NCBI RefSeq assembly: GCF_009728935.1
Contig: NZ_CP034235.1
Location: forward strand, 5,779,501 to 5,843,500
Direction of reading: 5' to 3'
Origin: Paenibacillus psychroresistens
GTDB lineage: Bacteria; Bacillota; Bacilli; Paenibacillales; NBRC-103111
Length of the DNA: 64,000 bases
Positions 35,938 to 46,036 of this stretch are shown piece by piece (the stretch's first letter is position 1; every line of letters begins with the position of its first letter). The translations under genes were made by a program, and so were the position numbers. The notes beneath the pieces are model-generated. The model was not told the DNA's origin and ran no database searches. It saw nothing but the letters and a program-made list of their open reading frames with translations.

Positions 35938-36861
35938 TTAGAATAATGCGTATTCCTCATTCGATTTTTTAATTAAGTAGTTTACCGTGATAATCAAGAT
36001 AAACCCGAAAGCGGATTGAAACAATCCTGCCGCTGTTGCCATTCCAATGTCAAAAGTCACCTTGAGTGAACGGTAAACATAAGTATCGAGAATATCTGTC
36101 GTGTTAAATAACAATCCGTTATCTCCAATCAGCTGGTAAAACAGATCAAATTGACCTTTCATGATGCTTCCAAGTGAAAACAAGAATAGGATCATAAAGG
36201 TTGGCTTCAGCATGGGAATTGTAATATACCAAACACGCTGGAATATATTAGCCCCATCGATTTTCGCTGCTTCATAATACTCATCGCTTATTCCTGTAAT
36301 GGTTGCCAGATAAATAATCATGTAATAACCTAAGTTTTTCCAAACATAGAAGGCAATCAATAGAAAAATCCATGCATTTGGCGTGTTGTATATATCTTTA
36401 GGAGTTGCTTCAAACATCTTAAGTGTCGAGTTTAGAAACCCCGTTTCATAATTAAATAGGTTGTATGCGATTGCATTTAATAGAACGAATGAAATAAAGT
36501 AAGGCAAAAACAACACGGATTGCGTAATCTTTTTAAACATTCTTCCCCTTATTTCACTTAACATGATTGCACAAAAAATAGAAAAGGAGTTCACCATTAC
36601 AATAAAGGCGAAGTTATAGCCAATTGTGTTTCTTGCAAGCTTCATTAGGACCCCTGATTTAAATAAAAACTTAAAATTTTCTAAGCCTACAAAAGGACTC
36701 CCAAATAATCCCCCACCAAAATCAAAGGTTGTGAATGCGTAGTAAATACCGATCATGGGAGCGTATGAATTAATCAGAAAATAGACTAGCGTTGGCGCTA
36801 TCATAAGAAACAAAATCTTATTCTTATTTAACTCATGTAAAAACCCTTGTTTTTTAATCAT
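35938..36861 (-). CDS. ABC permease, LplB type
   Basis: A 307-residue permease with MIAPTLVYFLINSYAPMIGIYYAF as first helix and loop YYEAAKIDGANIFQRVWYITIPM. It is the first gene of the importer set. The 268-base gap to the divergent regulator at 37130 contains the regulator's promoter and a CCGCTTT/AAAGCGG palindrome at about 37049-37066. Confidence 0.9.
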   Translation of the reverse strand: MIKKQGFLHELNKNKILFLMIAPTLVYFLINSYAPMIGIYYAFTTFDFGGGLFGSPFVGLENFKFLFKSGVLMKLARNTIGYNFAFIVMVNSFSIFCAIMLSEIRGRMFKKITQSVLFLPYFISFVLLNAIAYNLFNYETGFLNSTLKMFEATPKDIYNTPNAWIFLLIAFYVWKNLGYYMIIYLATITGISDEYYEAAKIDGANIFQRVWYITIPMLKPTFMILFLFSLGSIMKGQFDLFYQLIGDNGLLFNTTDILDTYVYRSLKVTFDIGMATAAGLFQSAFGFILIITVNYLIKKSNEEYALF

Positions 36862-37071
36862 TGCAATATTCCCTCCTCGTTAAATTAATGTGTGTACTTC
36901 TTCGATATGCTCGTATTGTAAACCGTTTCTGCTCGCTAAATATACTGCACTTATAATCATAATCGTGAACAACCATCCGAATAATTGCCTTGTAAAAGAT
37001 GCACATTTTCGACTTTCATGAACAATCCATACTTTTTCAACTGTTTTTCCGCTTTTGACAAAGCGGCTCCA

Positions 37072-37100
37072 TTGTAAGCAGATTTGGTGTACGGTATAAT
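37072..37100 (+). promoter_or_regulatory. sigma-A promoter of the regulator at 37130
   Basis: TTGTAA and TATAAT are separated by exactly 17 bases, 30 bases upstream of the ATG with GGAGG in between. Confidence 0.6.
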
Positions 37101-37129
37101 TTCCAGTATTAAGATTGGAGGAAGATACA

Positions 37130-39361
37130 ATGTTGCTGCGCACTCGTGGAAATCAAAAAGTGTATCGCAATATTTTAATGAGCATCATCTTATGTATAGT
37201 TATTACTTTACTTATCTCCTCCACAATCCTATATATTAGTTTCAACGCGATTGCTTTGAAGCAGGTATATCAATCCGATTCCAAAAGCTTAATGGAAACT
37301 AGCCAAACCATTTCCACAATAACGGAGATAGTCTCGAAGCTTTCTTTTCAGATTTATCGTGATTATTCTATTACCAAGCTGTTTTATTATGAGAAGCCCA
37401 ATATTTATGACGTTACGTTTGCCATGGACCAGTTGATTAGCTATCGCTTAGCGATGCCGTTTATTGATTCCATCTATGTGTATAGTGGAATATCGGATAT
37501 TTTTTATGTGAGCTCTAATAATTCTCAAAGCGGGCTGCAGACAAAAACGGATCTTGGAGATCCAAGCATGGTTGGCATCCTAGGCCATTTTCAAGACTAC
37601 ATTCCCTTCCAACCCATTCCCAGAACATATATCCAAGGTACAATAGATCAGAAAGAGATTAGCAGCTATTCCTTCTTGTGTTATGACGCGATAAATTCGA
37701 ATCATACTTTAAACTCTGCTGTTGTTGTCAATATTTCTGAATCATGGATCAATCGAAGTGCAGGAAAGACTTATAATACGAGTAATGAATTTATCATAAA
37801 TTCGGCGGGATTATTATTCTCTAACAATGAAAGCGATCCCATCATGACCGACTATTCCACAAAGAAATACATGAAAAAGATTTTGGCAGATAGTGATTCC
37901 TCGGGCTATATAGTAGATTTGGTCAATCGCACCAAATCATTAATCTCATATACTAAACCAGACACACTAGGCTGGCGCTATATTCGAGTCACCCCCTATG
38001 CGGATATTACCCAGGAAATCAGAAGTATGCGCTTGAAGACCATTTATATTAGCTTGGCTATTCTGCTGATTGGTTTGTTTTTTTCCTTCTATACCTCCAA
38101 AAAGCTTTATACACCGATTGATAAAGTGTTAAATCGGATCCGAGCATTAGAAATAGAGCAAAGAAACAGTCTGCAAATTCTCAGGCAGGATTTCCTTCGT
38201 AATATCATTCTTGGCAAGGAAAGCTATAGCTCGAAAGCATTGCAGGGTAAATTAAACTATTTTGGTTCTAAAATTAACATTCTTAACAGCTCTCAGCTTG
38301 TCCTTATAAAAATCGATCATTTTTCAGAAGCGGTCGAGAAATATAAAGAAGAAATTAAACTAATTCGCTACGCGATGATGAATATCACTACGGAAATTGG
38401 ATTCCCCTATTTTAATGTAGAAGCCATCGATATGGGTGATGATCAAGTCCTGCTGCTGCTTACAGCCCGTGACAACACACAAGTGCCAAATGAAGCTATA
38501 TTCTCGGAAATGATTCAAGGCATGAGCAGCGCCATATTAGATTATCTAAAGCTATCCGTTTCGATTACCATAAGTCCTGTCAAAGAAACGGCTGAACAAA
38601 GCATTCTGCTCTATAAGCAGGTAATGGAAGCTTCCTTTCATCGCTTGTTTAAAGGTCCTAGCAGTTTGATCTTTTCCGAACAAATTATGAATTATAAAGT
38701 GAAAGAATATATCTATCCCGCACAAAAGGAGAAACACTTAGTAGAATGTCTGATGACAGGAAAATCAGCTGAGGCTCAAAAAATATACAGTGAAATTGTC
38801 AGTGAAACGGAGGATTACCCTTATAGTGTAGTGCAGCTGGCCATTTCTCATTTAATGCTAACGACAGATAGTGTGATCAATACGATTAAAAAGAACAATG
38901 CGTTGATCCTGCAGCCTGATTTTGACTCAACCATTCTACCTTTAAATCAAGTTGAATCCATTGAAGAAATCAATCAACAGTTTTACGGATTATTCGATGA
39001 ATTGAAGCGCAAGCTTGAGGAAAAACGCAGCAATAAACACGAGGATATGATTAAGCGGATGAATGAAATCATTGAACGAGATTACTCCAATCCGAACCTT
39101 TGCTTAAATTCAATTGCCGAAGAAATGGATATGTCCCCAATCTACATCAGCCGATTATACAAGCAGCAAACCTTGATTGCTTTATCCGATGTGATTCAGG
39201 AAGTAAGAATGAATAAGTCAAAAAATATGCTTAAGGAAACCAACCTATCCGTTGCCGATATTGCTGAGAAAACAGGCTTTACGAGCAGCTCCTATTTCTA
39301 TAGAATGTTCAAAAAATGTAATGGGGTTACACCTAATGATTTTCGCAAGCAGCTGATTTGA
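37130..39361 (+). CDS. membrane-anchored AraC regulator, YesS/YtdP type
   Basis: About 743 residues from ATG 37130, which follows GGAGG (the TTG at 37115 lies within that ribosome site). One membrane helix lies near residues 12-36 and a second near residue 310 (TIYISLAILLIGLFFSFYTSKK), bracketing an extracellular sensor. A degenerate cyclase-like middle domain follows, then a C-terminal AraC pair (LNSIAEEMDMSPIYISRLYKQQ ... TGFTSSSYFYRMFKKCNGVTPNDFR). This one-component layout replaces the kinase/regulator pair. It is divergent from the LplB/YtcP importer and probably senses its sugar outside the cell. Confidence 0.88.
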   Translation: MLLRTRGNQKVYRNILMSIILCIVITLLISSTILYISFNAIALKQVYQSDSKSLMETSQTISTITEIVSKLSFQIYRDYSITKLFYYEKPNIYDVTFAMDQLISYRLAMPFIDSIYVYSGISDIFYVSSNNSQSGLQTKTDLGDPSMVGILGHFQDYIPFQPIPRTYIQGTIDQKEISSYSFLCYDAINSNHTLNSAVVVNISESWINRSAGKTYNTSNEFIINSAGLLFSNNESDPIMTDYSTKKYMKKILADSDSSGYIVDLVNRTKSLISYTKPDTLGWRYIRVTPYADITQEIRSMRLKTIYISLAILLIGLFFSFYTSKKLYTPIDKVLNRIRALEIEQRNSLQILRQDFLRNIILGKESYSSKALQGKLNYFGSKINILNSSQLVLIKIDHFSEAVEKYKEEIKLIRYAMMNITTEIGFPYFNVEAIDMGDDQVLLLLTARDNTQVPNEAIFSEMIQGMSSAILDYLKLSVSITISPVKETAEQSILLYKQVMEASFHRLFKGPSSLIFSEQIMNYKVKEYIYPAQKEKHLVECLMTGKSAEAQKIYSEIVSETEDYPYSVVQLAISHLMLTTDSVINTIKKNNALILQPDFDSTILPLNQVESIEEINQQFYGLFDELKRKLEEKRSNKHEDMIKRMNEIIERDYSNPNLCLNSIAEEMDMSPIYISRLYKQQTLIALSDVIQEVRMNKSKNMLKETNLSVADIAEKTGFTSSSYFYRMFKKCNGVTPNDFRKQLI

Positions 39362-39379
39362 AGGAAGTAATTAGAAAAA

Positions 39380-39543
39380 AGGCTGTTGAGAAACTAAGAG
39401 TGTTACGAATCTGCATATCGGTTGCGGCCGCTCTTGAAATTGCATCCTCTTATTAGACAGTGGTAAGGATGCAATTTTCAAAGGCGGCACGTAAACTCTC
39501 CACTCGATATACAAATCCTCCACTTTTGGTTTCTCAACAGCCT
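39380..39543. mobile_element. foldback MITE-like element
   Basis: The 164-bp segment begins AGGCTGTTGAGAAAC and ends with the exact complement. Further in, both halves stay partly complementary and meet again in TTGCATCC/GGATGCAA, so the whole element can fold on itself. It has no ORF. It sits between the stop of the regulator gene and that gene's terminator. No clear target duplication is visible. It is probably a nonautonomous derivative of an insertion sequence with GGCTGTTGAG ends. Confidence 0.65.
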
Positions 39544-39578
39544 AAGCCTATGATGATTAGCATCATTAGGCTTTTTTC
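39544..39578 (+). terminator. terminator after the AraC regulator
   Basis: AAGCCTA...TAGGCTT pairs around ATGAT/ATCAT and is followed by TTTTTT. It starts directly after the foldback element. Confidence 0.7.
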
Positions 39579-39594
39579 TTTCTCATCATCTAAA

Positions 39595-41658
39595 TTATCT
39601 TAAACTTACATCGTCAAAATTGATCCAGGAATCCGCACCTGGTCCAAAATATCCGCCATAAATAATTACAGATGTATTCGCGCCAGAATTAAAGGAAAAT
39701 GTCAGCGGTGCATAAGCAGTGTTTCCAAATTGCATATCCTTAATAACAGCTGTGCTTGTCGTGCTAACTCCGAAATATCCTGCTGTAATATTAGCTGTTG
39801 CAAACATCCACCCTGTAACCACATAATCTGTATTCGGTGTTACCGCTACGGTCTGCCCAATTTGATTCCAATTCGTACTGGAAGAGCGAATATAGGAGCT
39901 ATGAGTTCCTGTATGTGCATGCCCATTATTGATGTCAATTCCTTTTGAATCCGTACCCACTCCAACCCAAGGTGCTGCTATAACAGCCGTTGTTTGGCTT
40001 TCAAATCCAGGATCTACCACTTTATTGCCTCCAGCAAAGTACACGGATAATTCGCCGATAGAGGTGAAATGCGCCGTTCCGCCAGCTGTACCGATAATTC
40101 TTACCGCATCTCCTGAGATATCATTAAATGTAAAGGTATACTTCTTATTCGGTCCAGCCGAATTGTTGTTGGGATAAATAGGCCCAACCACTGTGCCTGC
40201 AACATCAACCCAGTTGAAGTTTTGACGCACCTGAACTTTAAGACCGCCGCTGAACCAACCGCCATCGCTATAAATATTACCAGTCGTATAAACAACCTTA
40301 TTCATATTGATGTTTTTATTAAAGCTGTAGCCCCAGAAATCCATCGTTTTATTTTCTTGATCCCAGCTGTCCTCCGATTGATTATAAATACCATCATTGT
40401 AGAACGTATTGTTACCGTTGTGTGCTGATTTCTCAAATGGAACAACACCTGTTTGCCTTGCTAAATTCGTATCGTTTTTGGTATTCGATGCTGTGCTAGC
40501 TACATAGGGAACTACAGTGAGCTTTCTTAACGAGAAATTATAATTCGAAACACCTCCCATGAAGGTATTCGATTGAATCCACATCGATTTACCATCTGAA
40601 CTAATAAATTTAGAAGGAATAGTTGTGGAATATCCAGCATTCTTCGATGTAGTCCAAGGATAACCACCGTAATCTTTGGTGTAAAAATGCTTCCATGGGC
40701 CAAACGGAGTGGGAGATTCATAAAACTCGTAAGTATATTCTGTCCAAGACGTATAAATATAGCGATTCAAGGGACTGTCATACACTACGCTGCCTTGTGA
40801 CAGCACCGTCATATTGCTGGGGTTGGCAGGATCACGTGTACTTTGGTAAATTAAGTGGTCGTCCTGCAATACTGGTGTTTTCAAGCTAATATTCGTTGAC
40901 CAAGTAGCATTGCCGTTCAAATCTCCCGTATAGAATTCCCAGGTCGAGCGATTCTGAATACTAGTCTTCGGCACTCTCGCCAAAAAAAGCTTCGTTGGGT
41001 CCGTAACACTATTGTTAAAGGAATCCCGCCAGTTGTAATCAAGCCCATAGGCATAAATATAACTGTCCGGAGCATTGATATTGTTCTTTCCATAATCCAA
41101 GAACATAATTGTAGTGAAAAGATTATTAAACATTGGAGCTGTTGTATTCCATGTCCAAGTCGTGCCATGATTAGTCGATTTAGCAATCGTAGCAGCTGGT
41201 GCATCGTTGAAGTTCTTGTTTAAGTCCTGAACAGCAACATACAAATTGTTATCTACACAAACCATGCCAGTTGGTTTTCGGTTATACGTTGCAGTGGAAC
41301 CCCATGTTTGGCTGATGCTTCCTGCATTGATGGTTGTTCCTGTAAGACTGCCTGGCGATCCACTGATGCGATTCATGGCAATATCAACAAAGGGACCTCC
41401 TATAGAAAATCCTTTCCCGTCACCATTAGAGGCATATAAATTATCATCGTCCGCCCAACAAGACGCCCATAAATCACCATCGCTTGCGGAGCTGTAGACC
41501 TGATGCTCATCCACCGACGTAGATGAGAAAAAGGTGCTTTCCTGCGGAACAATAGCGTATGTTTTTGAAACAGGCAGTACAAAAAAGATTAAGGCTAAGC
41601 TAAAGCAAACAACCAATAATACAAAATGATGTCTAGAATGAGTACCTTGATCATACAT
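39595..41658 (-). CDS. secreted propeller-type protein (DUF4185-like) with two carbohydrate-binding modules
   Basis: This is a 687-residue exported protein with a hydrophobic signal at residues 10-36 (FVLLVVCFSLALIFFVLP). Residues 50-390 form a repeat-rich beta-propeller-like domain (WASCWADDDNLYASNGDGKGF, KSTNHGTTWTW) resembling DUF4185/sialidase-like glycosidases. Residues 395-545 look like a discoidin (F5/8C, CBM32) module, and 548-687 (VVDPGFESQTTAVIAAPW ... INFDDVSLR) like a CBM4/9 jelly roll. As the last gene of the operon from 50710 it probably trims or binds the polysaccharide whose pieces the importer takes up. The enzymatic activity is unproven. Confidence 0.65.
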   Translation of the reverse strand: MYDQGTHSRHHFVLLVVCFSLALIFFVLPVSKTYAIVPQESTFFSSTSVDEHQVYSSASDGDLWASCWADDDNLYASNGDGKGFSIGGPFVDIAMNRISGSPGSLTGTTINAGSISQTWGSTATYNRKPTGMVCVDNNLYVAVQDLNKNFNDAPAATIAKSTNHGTTWTWNTTAPMFNNLFTTIMFLDYGKNNINAPDSYIYAYGLDYNWRDSFNNSVTDPTKLFLARVPKTSIQNRSTWEFYTGDLNGNATWSTNISLKTPVLQDDHLIYQSTRDPANPSNMTVLSQGSVVYDSPLNRYIYTSWTEYTYEFYESPTPFGPWKHFYTKDYGGYPWTTSKNAGYSTTIPSKFISSDGKSMWIQSNTFMGGVSNYNFSLRKLTVVPYVASTASNTKNDTNLARQTGVVPFEKSAHNGNNTFYNDGIYNQSEDSWDQENKTMDFWGYSFNKNINMNKVVYTTGNIYSDGGWFSGGLKVQVRQNFNWVDVAGTVVGPIYPNNNSAGPNKKYTFTFNDISGDAVRIIGTAGGTAHFTSIGELSVYFAGGNKVVDPGFESQTTAVIAAPWVGVGTDSKGIDINNGHAHTGTHSSYIRSSSTNWNQIGQTVAVTPNTDYVVTGWMFATANITAGYFGVSTTSTAVIKDMQFGNTAYAPLTFSFNSGANTSVIIYGGYFGPGADSWINFDDVSLR

Positions 41659-41720
41659 AATTACGACTCTCCTCTTTATTCAATTTGATAAATCCAATTG
41701 TTCGCCATAAAGCTCCTTAA

Positions 41721-42815
41721 TCAATAATCGAAGCATTCTTTAAAATCTGTTTCATCAAATCCAAGCGCATCTGGCAATGGCAGTCTTTGAACAACGGGTA
41801 TAATTATCGGGTGATCCTTATGAGGCTCCGTCTGATACCAATAAGCTGTACTTGAGTAATCGTCGCTGCGGTTATTGTTATGGCCATGCTCAATAGTTAC
41901 TTTAATCGATGTTTCAAACATAACTGGATCTTCGATATGATAACGGTATGCAGATACTTTCCCTGCCCAATTTGGATCTCCACCGAGAATTATTCCATGG
42001 TAAGGAGAGTGGTAGGGCTGAGTTGGACACCATGCGGTGTTAAAATAATCCTCCATGCCCGTACCATGCAAAGCTGGCGGCCACGACTCACCGTCAATAA
42101 AAATCATATCATCTCCTTCTCCATACCAATTCCATTCACGTGTCATTCGCAAATTATGAATATTCAGGTTGCAGCCCACATAATGACCTTGGCCTATGGC
42201 ATCAAGCAAAACATAATTGTTCGCTCCTGTAACATTCTTACCGCCGAATTGAAATAAGGTATTAGAGACGCTGGCATCGGTAATTCCTTGAGTTAATTCT
42301 CTCTGCCAAATTGCATGAAAGCGCAAAGGACTATCTATTGGCTCCTCATATTGCTCATAATCGATATAATAATATAGCTTTATAGCACGCTGTGCTTCAC
42401 TTTCGACCTCGAAACGAGCTCCTTGCCCAAATGGCATGGCGAAAAAGCAATTTAGCGCTCTGCCGTCTTCTGGACTCATAGCCAGCGGAGCAGAAGAATA
42501 ATTCTTCGTTATTCCATGTCCCATACCGAAAAAATCCCCAATCGGTGCTTGAACACTTGGGTTTGTTTCATCATCCCAATACATCCTTAATACTATTTTA
42601 CGATGTAGAAATTCCTCCAATCCATCATCCATCGGCGCCATGGTCATCCAAATATGTGTAATACAGCCAGAGCCGATTATCTCGCCAATATCGAGCTTTT
42701 GGCCTGGCTCCAATTTAACAAAATCTCGGTTGCCGCCTGTTGGATCATAGCTGGACACCCGTTTTCTTTTTCCTTTACGCAATCTGTATAAATCTCTTAG
42801 TGAAGTCCCTAGCAT
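41721..42815 (-). CDS. GH172 (DUF2961) glycosidase
   Basis: The 364-residue cytosolic enzyme has the DUF2961 hallmarks SSYDPTGGNRDFV, GSGCITHIWMT, PIGDFFGMGHG, GTGMEDYFNTAW and FWYQTEP-like YWYQTEPH near the end. Members now in GH172 act on alpha-D-fructofuranosides or alpha-D-arabinofuranosides, using a glutamate pair, one of which lies in the GTGxEDY motif. Its position 21 bases after the permease genes suggests that it cleaves the imported oligosaccharide. A second, divergent member lies at 60763. Confidence 0.88.
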   Translation of the reverse strand: MLGTSLRDLYRLRKGKRKRVSSYDPTGGNRDFVKLEPGQKLDIGEIIGSGCITHIWMTMAPMDDGLEEFLHRKIVLRMYWDDETNPSVQAPIGDFFGMGHGITKNYSSAPLAMSPEDGRALNCFFAMPFGQGARFEVESEAQRAIKLYYYIDYEQYEEPIDSPLRFHAIWQRELTQGITDASVSNTLFQFGGKNVTGANNYVLLDAIGQGHYVGCNLNIHNLRMTREWNWYGEGDDMIFIDGESWPPALHGTGMEDYFNTAWCPTQPYHSPYHGIILGGDPNWAGKVSAYRYHIEDPVMFETSIKVTIEHGHNNNRSDDYSSTAYWYQTEPHKDHPIIIPVVQRLPLPDALGFDETDFKECFDY

Positions 42816-42835
42816 ATTTCATTCTCCTATTCTGT

Positions 42836-43651
42836 TCATTTAATTCCGGTCATTTTAATTCCATTGACCAGGTATTTTTGCATTAAGAAAAACATCAGAA
42901 ATGTCGGGATGCAGGCAAGCACAGCAGCAGCCAACACAACATTCCATGGTGTGGTATATCCTCCGCCAACCAAGCTTGCTAAAGCAACCTGCACAACCCA
43001 TAGGTTTTCTTTTTGTGTTATTATGGACGGCCACAGATAGGAATTATAATTCGCTAGAAAAAAGCCAATCGTCAAAGGAACAATCATCGGTAAAGAAAGC
43101 GGCATAACAATTCTAAAAAAGGTGCCGGCAATTGAGTAGCCTTCCATGCTTGCAGCTTCCTCTAATTCTTTAGGGAACTCCCGATAAAATTGGCGGAACA
43201 AAAAAATACCATAAGCATTAAAAATCGAAGGAATGATCAATCCCCAATAATTATTAGCCATACCCATATTTTTTGTAATCATAAACAACGGAATCATGAT
43301 GACTGAAAATGGGACCATTAACGTGCTTAGCACCCACGAGAAAATAAAAGATTTCCCCGGAAACTGCAGCTTCGCCAACGCATAACCAGACATCGCATGA
43401 AATAGTAAGGCCACTAGAGTAACTACCGAGGAAATGAACACTGAATTCCCAATGGAACGCAAAAATCCGCTTTTGAGCACTACACGAAAGTTATCCAAGG
43501 TAATAACAGACGGCCAGAGATTAGCGGAAAAGATATCTTTTGGCATACGCAATGAGCTAATCACTAGCAGATAAACCGGAAAGATCATCAGAACTCCAAA
43601 AACCACGGCAATGATCAGCAAAGGTATACTCATTTTGTTGGTTTCTGACAT
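42836..43651 (-). CDS. sugar ABC permease, MalG type
   Basis: A 271-residue permease with six hydrophobic segments and loop ELEEAASMEGYSIAGTFFRIVMPLS. It follows the MalF-type gene by 16 bases and forms the importer with the paired binding proteins upstream. Confidence 0.9.
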   Translation of the reverse strand: MSETNKMSIPLLIIAVVFGVLMIFPVYLLVISSLRMPKDIFSANLWPSVITLDNFRVVLKSGFLRSIGNSVFISSVVTLVALLFHAMSGYALAKLQFPGKSFIFSWVLSTLMVPFSVIMIPLFMITKNMGMANNYWGLIIPSIFNAYGIFLFRQFYREFPKELEEAASMEGYSIAGTFFRIVMPLSLPMIVPLTIGFFLANYNSYLWPSIITQKENLWVVQVALASLVGGGYTTPWNVVLAAAVLACIPTFLMFFLMQKYLVNGIKMTGIK

Positions 43652-43667
43652 AATGGAATATAACCTC

Positions 43668-44549
43668 CTATTCTTTATTGGAAAAAATCTTAAGCTGTGC
43701 GATGGAAAGAATGAAAATGATCAAAAAAAGCATGGTCGCTAAAGCCGAGGTATAGCCCATATTCAAAAGCTGAAAGCCTTGTTTGTATAAATACAAAACA
43801 CTGACTTCTGTAGCATTAGCTGGCCCGCCGCCCGTCATTACCTTAATCTGATCGAAGACCTGAAAGGAACCAATGGTGCTAACAACGAGAATAAAAACAC
43901 TAATGCCACGTAGTAATGGAAAGGTAATATAACGAAAAGCATCCCAACGATTAGCACCATCCATGCGCGCTGCTTCATAGTAATCAGCTGGTATATCTTT
44001 AATGCTCGCTAGAAAAATCGTCATATTATAGCCTAAATTGATCCATATCAGCACCAGAATAATCGTAGGCAAAGCTTGCGTAATAGAGCCTAAAAACGGT
44101 TGATGTGGAATCCCAACCAGTGCCAAAGCTTTGTTCACAAATCCACTGCGCGGGTCTAACAAGAATATCCAGATAACAGCAGAAATTACTGAGGTTATCG
44201 CAAATGGCATTAAATAAAGTGTACGTACGGTATTCATGAATTTGCCTTTGAAATTGGAGAGCAGTACAGCGAAAAACAAAGAGCTGATAAATAATAGCGG
44301 GACATAGATAATAGCATATATAAAAGTTATTTCTAGAGATTTCCACCATTGATTATCTTTGAACATCTGGGCATAGTTATCAAAGCCAATAAAAACCTTA
44401 GGGCTTAATAAATTCCAATCAAACAAGCTGATGTATAAAGCATAAAGAATCGGAACAAAAACGAACAGTGTCAATCCTGCCACATCAGGTAACAGAAAAA
44501 GGTAAGCCGTGATCCATTCATTATACTTGCGTCGATTCGTGCGTATCAT
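43668..44549 (-). CDS. sugar ABC permease, MalF type
   Basis: A 293-residue permease (first helix AYLFLLPDVAGLTLFVFVPILY) with loop YYEAARMDGANRWDAFRYITFP. AGGAGG precedes ATG. It lies after the binding protein gene with a strong GC stem-loop in the gap. Confidence 0.9.
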   Translation of the reverse strand: MIRTNRRKYNEWITAYLFLLPDVAGLTLFVFVPILYALYISLFDWNLLSPKVFIGFDNYAQMFKDNQWWKSLEITFIYAIIYVPLLFISSLFFAVLLSNFKGKFMNTVRTLYLMPFAITSVISAVIWIFLLDPRSGFVNKALALVGIPHQPFLGSITQALPTIILVLIWINLGYNMTIFLASIKDIPADYYEAARMDGANRWDAFRYITFPLLRGISVFILVVSTIGSFQVFDQIKVMTGGGPANATEVSVLYLYKQGFQLLNMGYTSALATMLFLIIFILSIAQLKIFSNKE

Positions 44550-44580
44550 CTTAGATGCCTCCTATCAATAGCATTCAATT

Positions 44581-44621
44581 TCGCCCCCCGGTTCTCTGTA
44601 AGTAGGAGATTGTCGGAGGGC
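44581..44621 (-). promoter_or_regulatory. intercistronic stem-loop
   Basis: CGCCCTCCG pairs with CGGGGGGCG (one G-U) around a 23-base loop, between binding protein and permease genes, with no T-run. The place and form match the stem at 19060, which suggests the same message-stabilising role. Confidence 0.55.
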
Positions 44622-44635
44622 GAGCTTTTCAAATT

Positions 44636-45952
44636 TTACTTTTTAAGGAATGCAGCGATTTTTGCATCGGCTTCTTTGGCCGCATCAGCACCTGAAACAT
44701 TTTTAAACATTACGTTTTGCATCGCGTCTCCAACGATATCCAAGACTTCGGATGGATAACGCGGCTCTGGGATTGCTGAGCTATATATTTCGTCCGTAAA
44801 TACTTTACGAAGACCTTTGCTGTAAATCTCTTTACCTGCTTCTACAACTGACTTTCTTGGTGAATAAGCAAACTTAACTTCTGTGCCCCATTTCAAAGCA
44901 TGGGAAGTATCTTTGCCGCCAAATGCCCACATAATGAATTTGGCTGCTTCGTCCACATGCTTACCACGTGCATTTGCCGCAAGCTTCCAGCCGCCGGCAT
45001 CGGTTGCTGCTTTTCCGCCGCTTGGAATCGGTATTGGCGCAAGCCCAATTGGAACATCTTTAAATGTTGTTTCTAATGCGTTTACAGCCCAAGTACCGAT
45101 AATTTGCATCGCAGCTGTTTTATTGCCTAAATTGGCAATTTCCCAAGGTCCAAGCTGCAGCTTAGCTGGTGAAGATCTGTCTTTAAAGAATGAACCCCAT
45201 ACATCTAATGCTTTAGCAGCTTCTGGTGTATTAAAGGTCGATTGAGTACCGTCTGCACTTAATACATTTCCGCCTTGCTGCCATAGAAATGGATACCAAA
45301 TGAAGTTAAAATAGGGCCCTTTATCGGGTGGAATCACAAGCCCAGCAACTGTATCCGTTGTCAGCTTTTTAGCTGCTGCGCGCAGCTCATCCCAGGTTTT
45401 AGGAACAGCAACATTAGCTTTTTCTAGCATTTCTTTGTTGTAATAGAGTCCCAGCAATTCAAGCTCGAATGGCATCGCCATGACTTTTCCGTCATAGGTT
45501 ACTGCATCCAAAGCGGATGGAAGAAAATCATCTTTAATTCCTGGCTCAAAGTAAGGATTTAAATCCAACATCGTGCCAGATTTGGCGAATTTCACAAAAT
45601 CGCCTGGACTGATAAAAAAGAGATCCGGACCCGCATCATTGGCAAAAGCTGTAGGCAGCTTAGTCGTTGTATAGTCGCCTTGATCGGAAATTGAAATCGC
45701 AATTTCTACATTTGGATTTGCCTTGTTATACTCAGCGGCAAGGTCTTCAAAATATTTTTTTTCAGCGTCAGCATGAAAATCCCATAAGCTTAATTTCACT
45801 TTTTCTACCTTGGCACTGTCTGTTGACTTCCCTGTGCCTGCGTCTCCGCTTGGTGCAATTGTAGCTGTACTCGTTTTTGCACTGCCGCAAGCTGTTTGAA
45901 GCAGCAAGACCGTTACAATACTAAGCCCCGTTAATAATTTTAATTTTCTCAA
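44636..45952 (-). CDS. sugar-binding lipoprotein of the importer
   Basis: The 438-residue protein has lipobox QTAC (Cys about residue 22) and a family 1 binding fold (LSLWDFHADAEKKYFEDLAAEYN, GPDLFFISPGDFVKF, MPFELELLGLYYNKEML). It is followed by the stem-loop and both permease genes, as is normal for the main binding component. It is a clear colinear paralogue of the next gene upstream (shared FELELLGLYYN, KFAYSPR, YSKGLR-type motifs). Confidence 0.92.
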   Translation of the reverse strand: MRKLKLLTGLSIVTVLLLQTACGSAKTSTATIAPSGDAGTGKSTDSAKVEKVKLSLWDFHADAEKKYFEDLAAEYNKANPNVEIAISISDQGDYTTTKLPTAFANDAGPDLFFISPGDFVKFAKSGTMLDLNPYFEPGIKDDFLPSALDAVTYDGKVMAMPFELELLGLYYNKEMLEKANVAVPKTWDELRAAAKKLTTDTVAGLVIPPDKGPYFNFIWYPFLWQQGGNVLSADGTQSTFNTPEAAKALDVWGSFFKDRSSPAKLQLGPWEIANLGNKTAAMQIIGTWAVNALETTFKDVPIGLAPIPIPSGGKAATDAGGWKLAANARGKHVDEAAKFIMWAFGGKDTSHALKWGTEVKFAYSPRKSVVEAGKEIYSKGLRKVFTDEIYSSAIPEPRYPSEVLDIVGDAMQNVMFKNVSGADAAKEADAKIAAFLKK

Positions 45953-46036
45953 TGTAAAAAACTCCCTTCCGTTTCTATAGCTAGTATAGAATGCGGCAAG
46001 GAGTTGGCGTAACGGGAAATATTTATTTGGGGTGGA

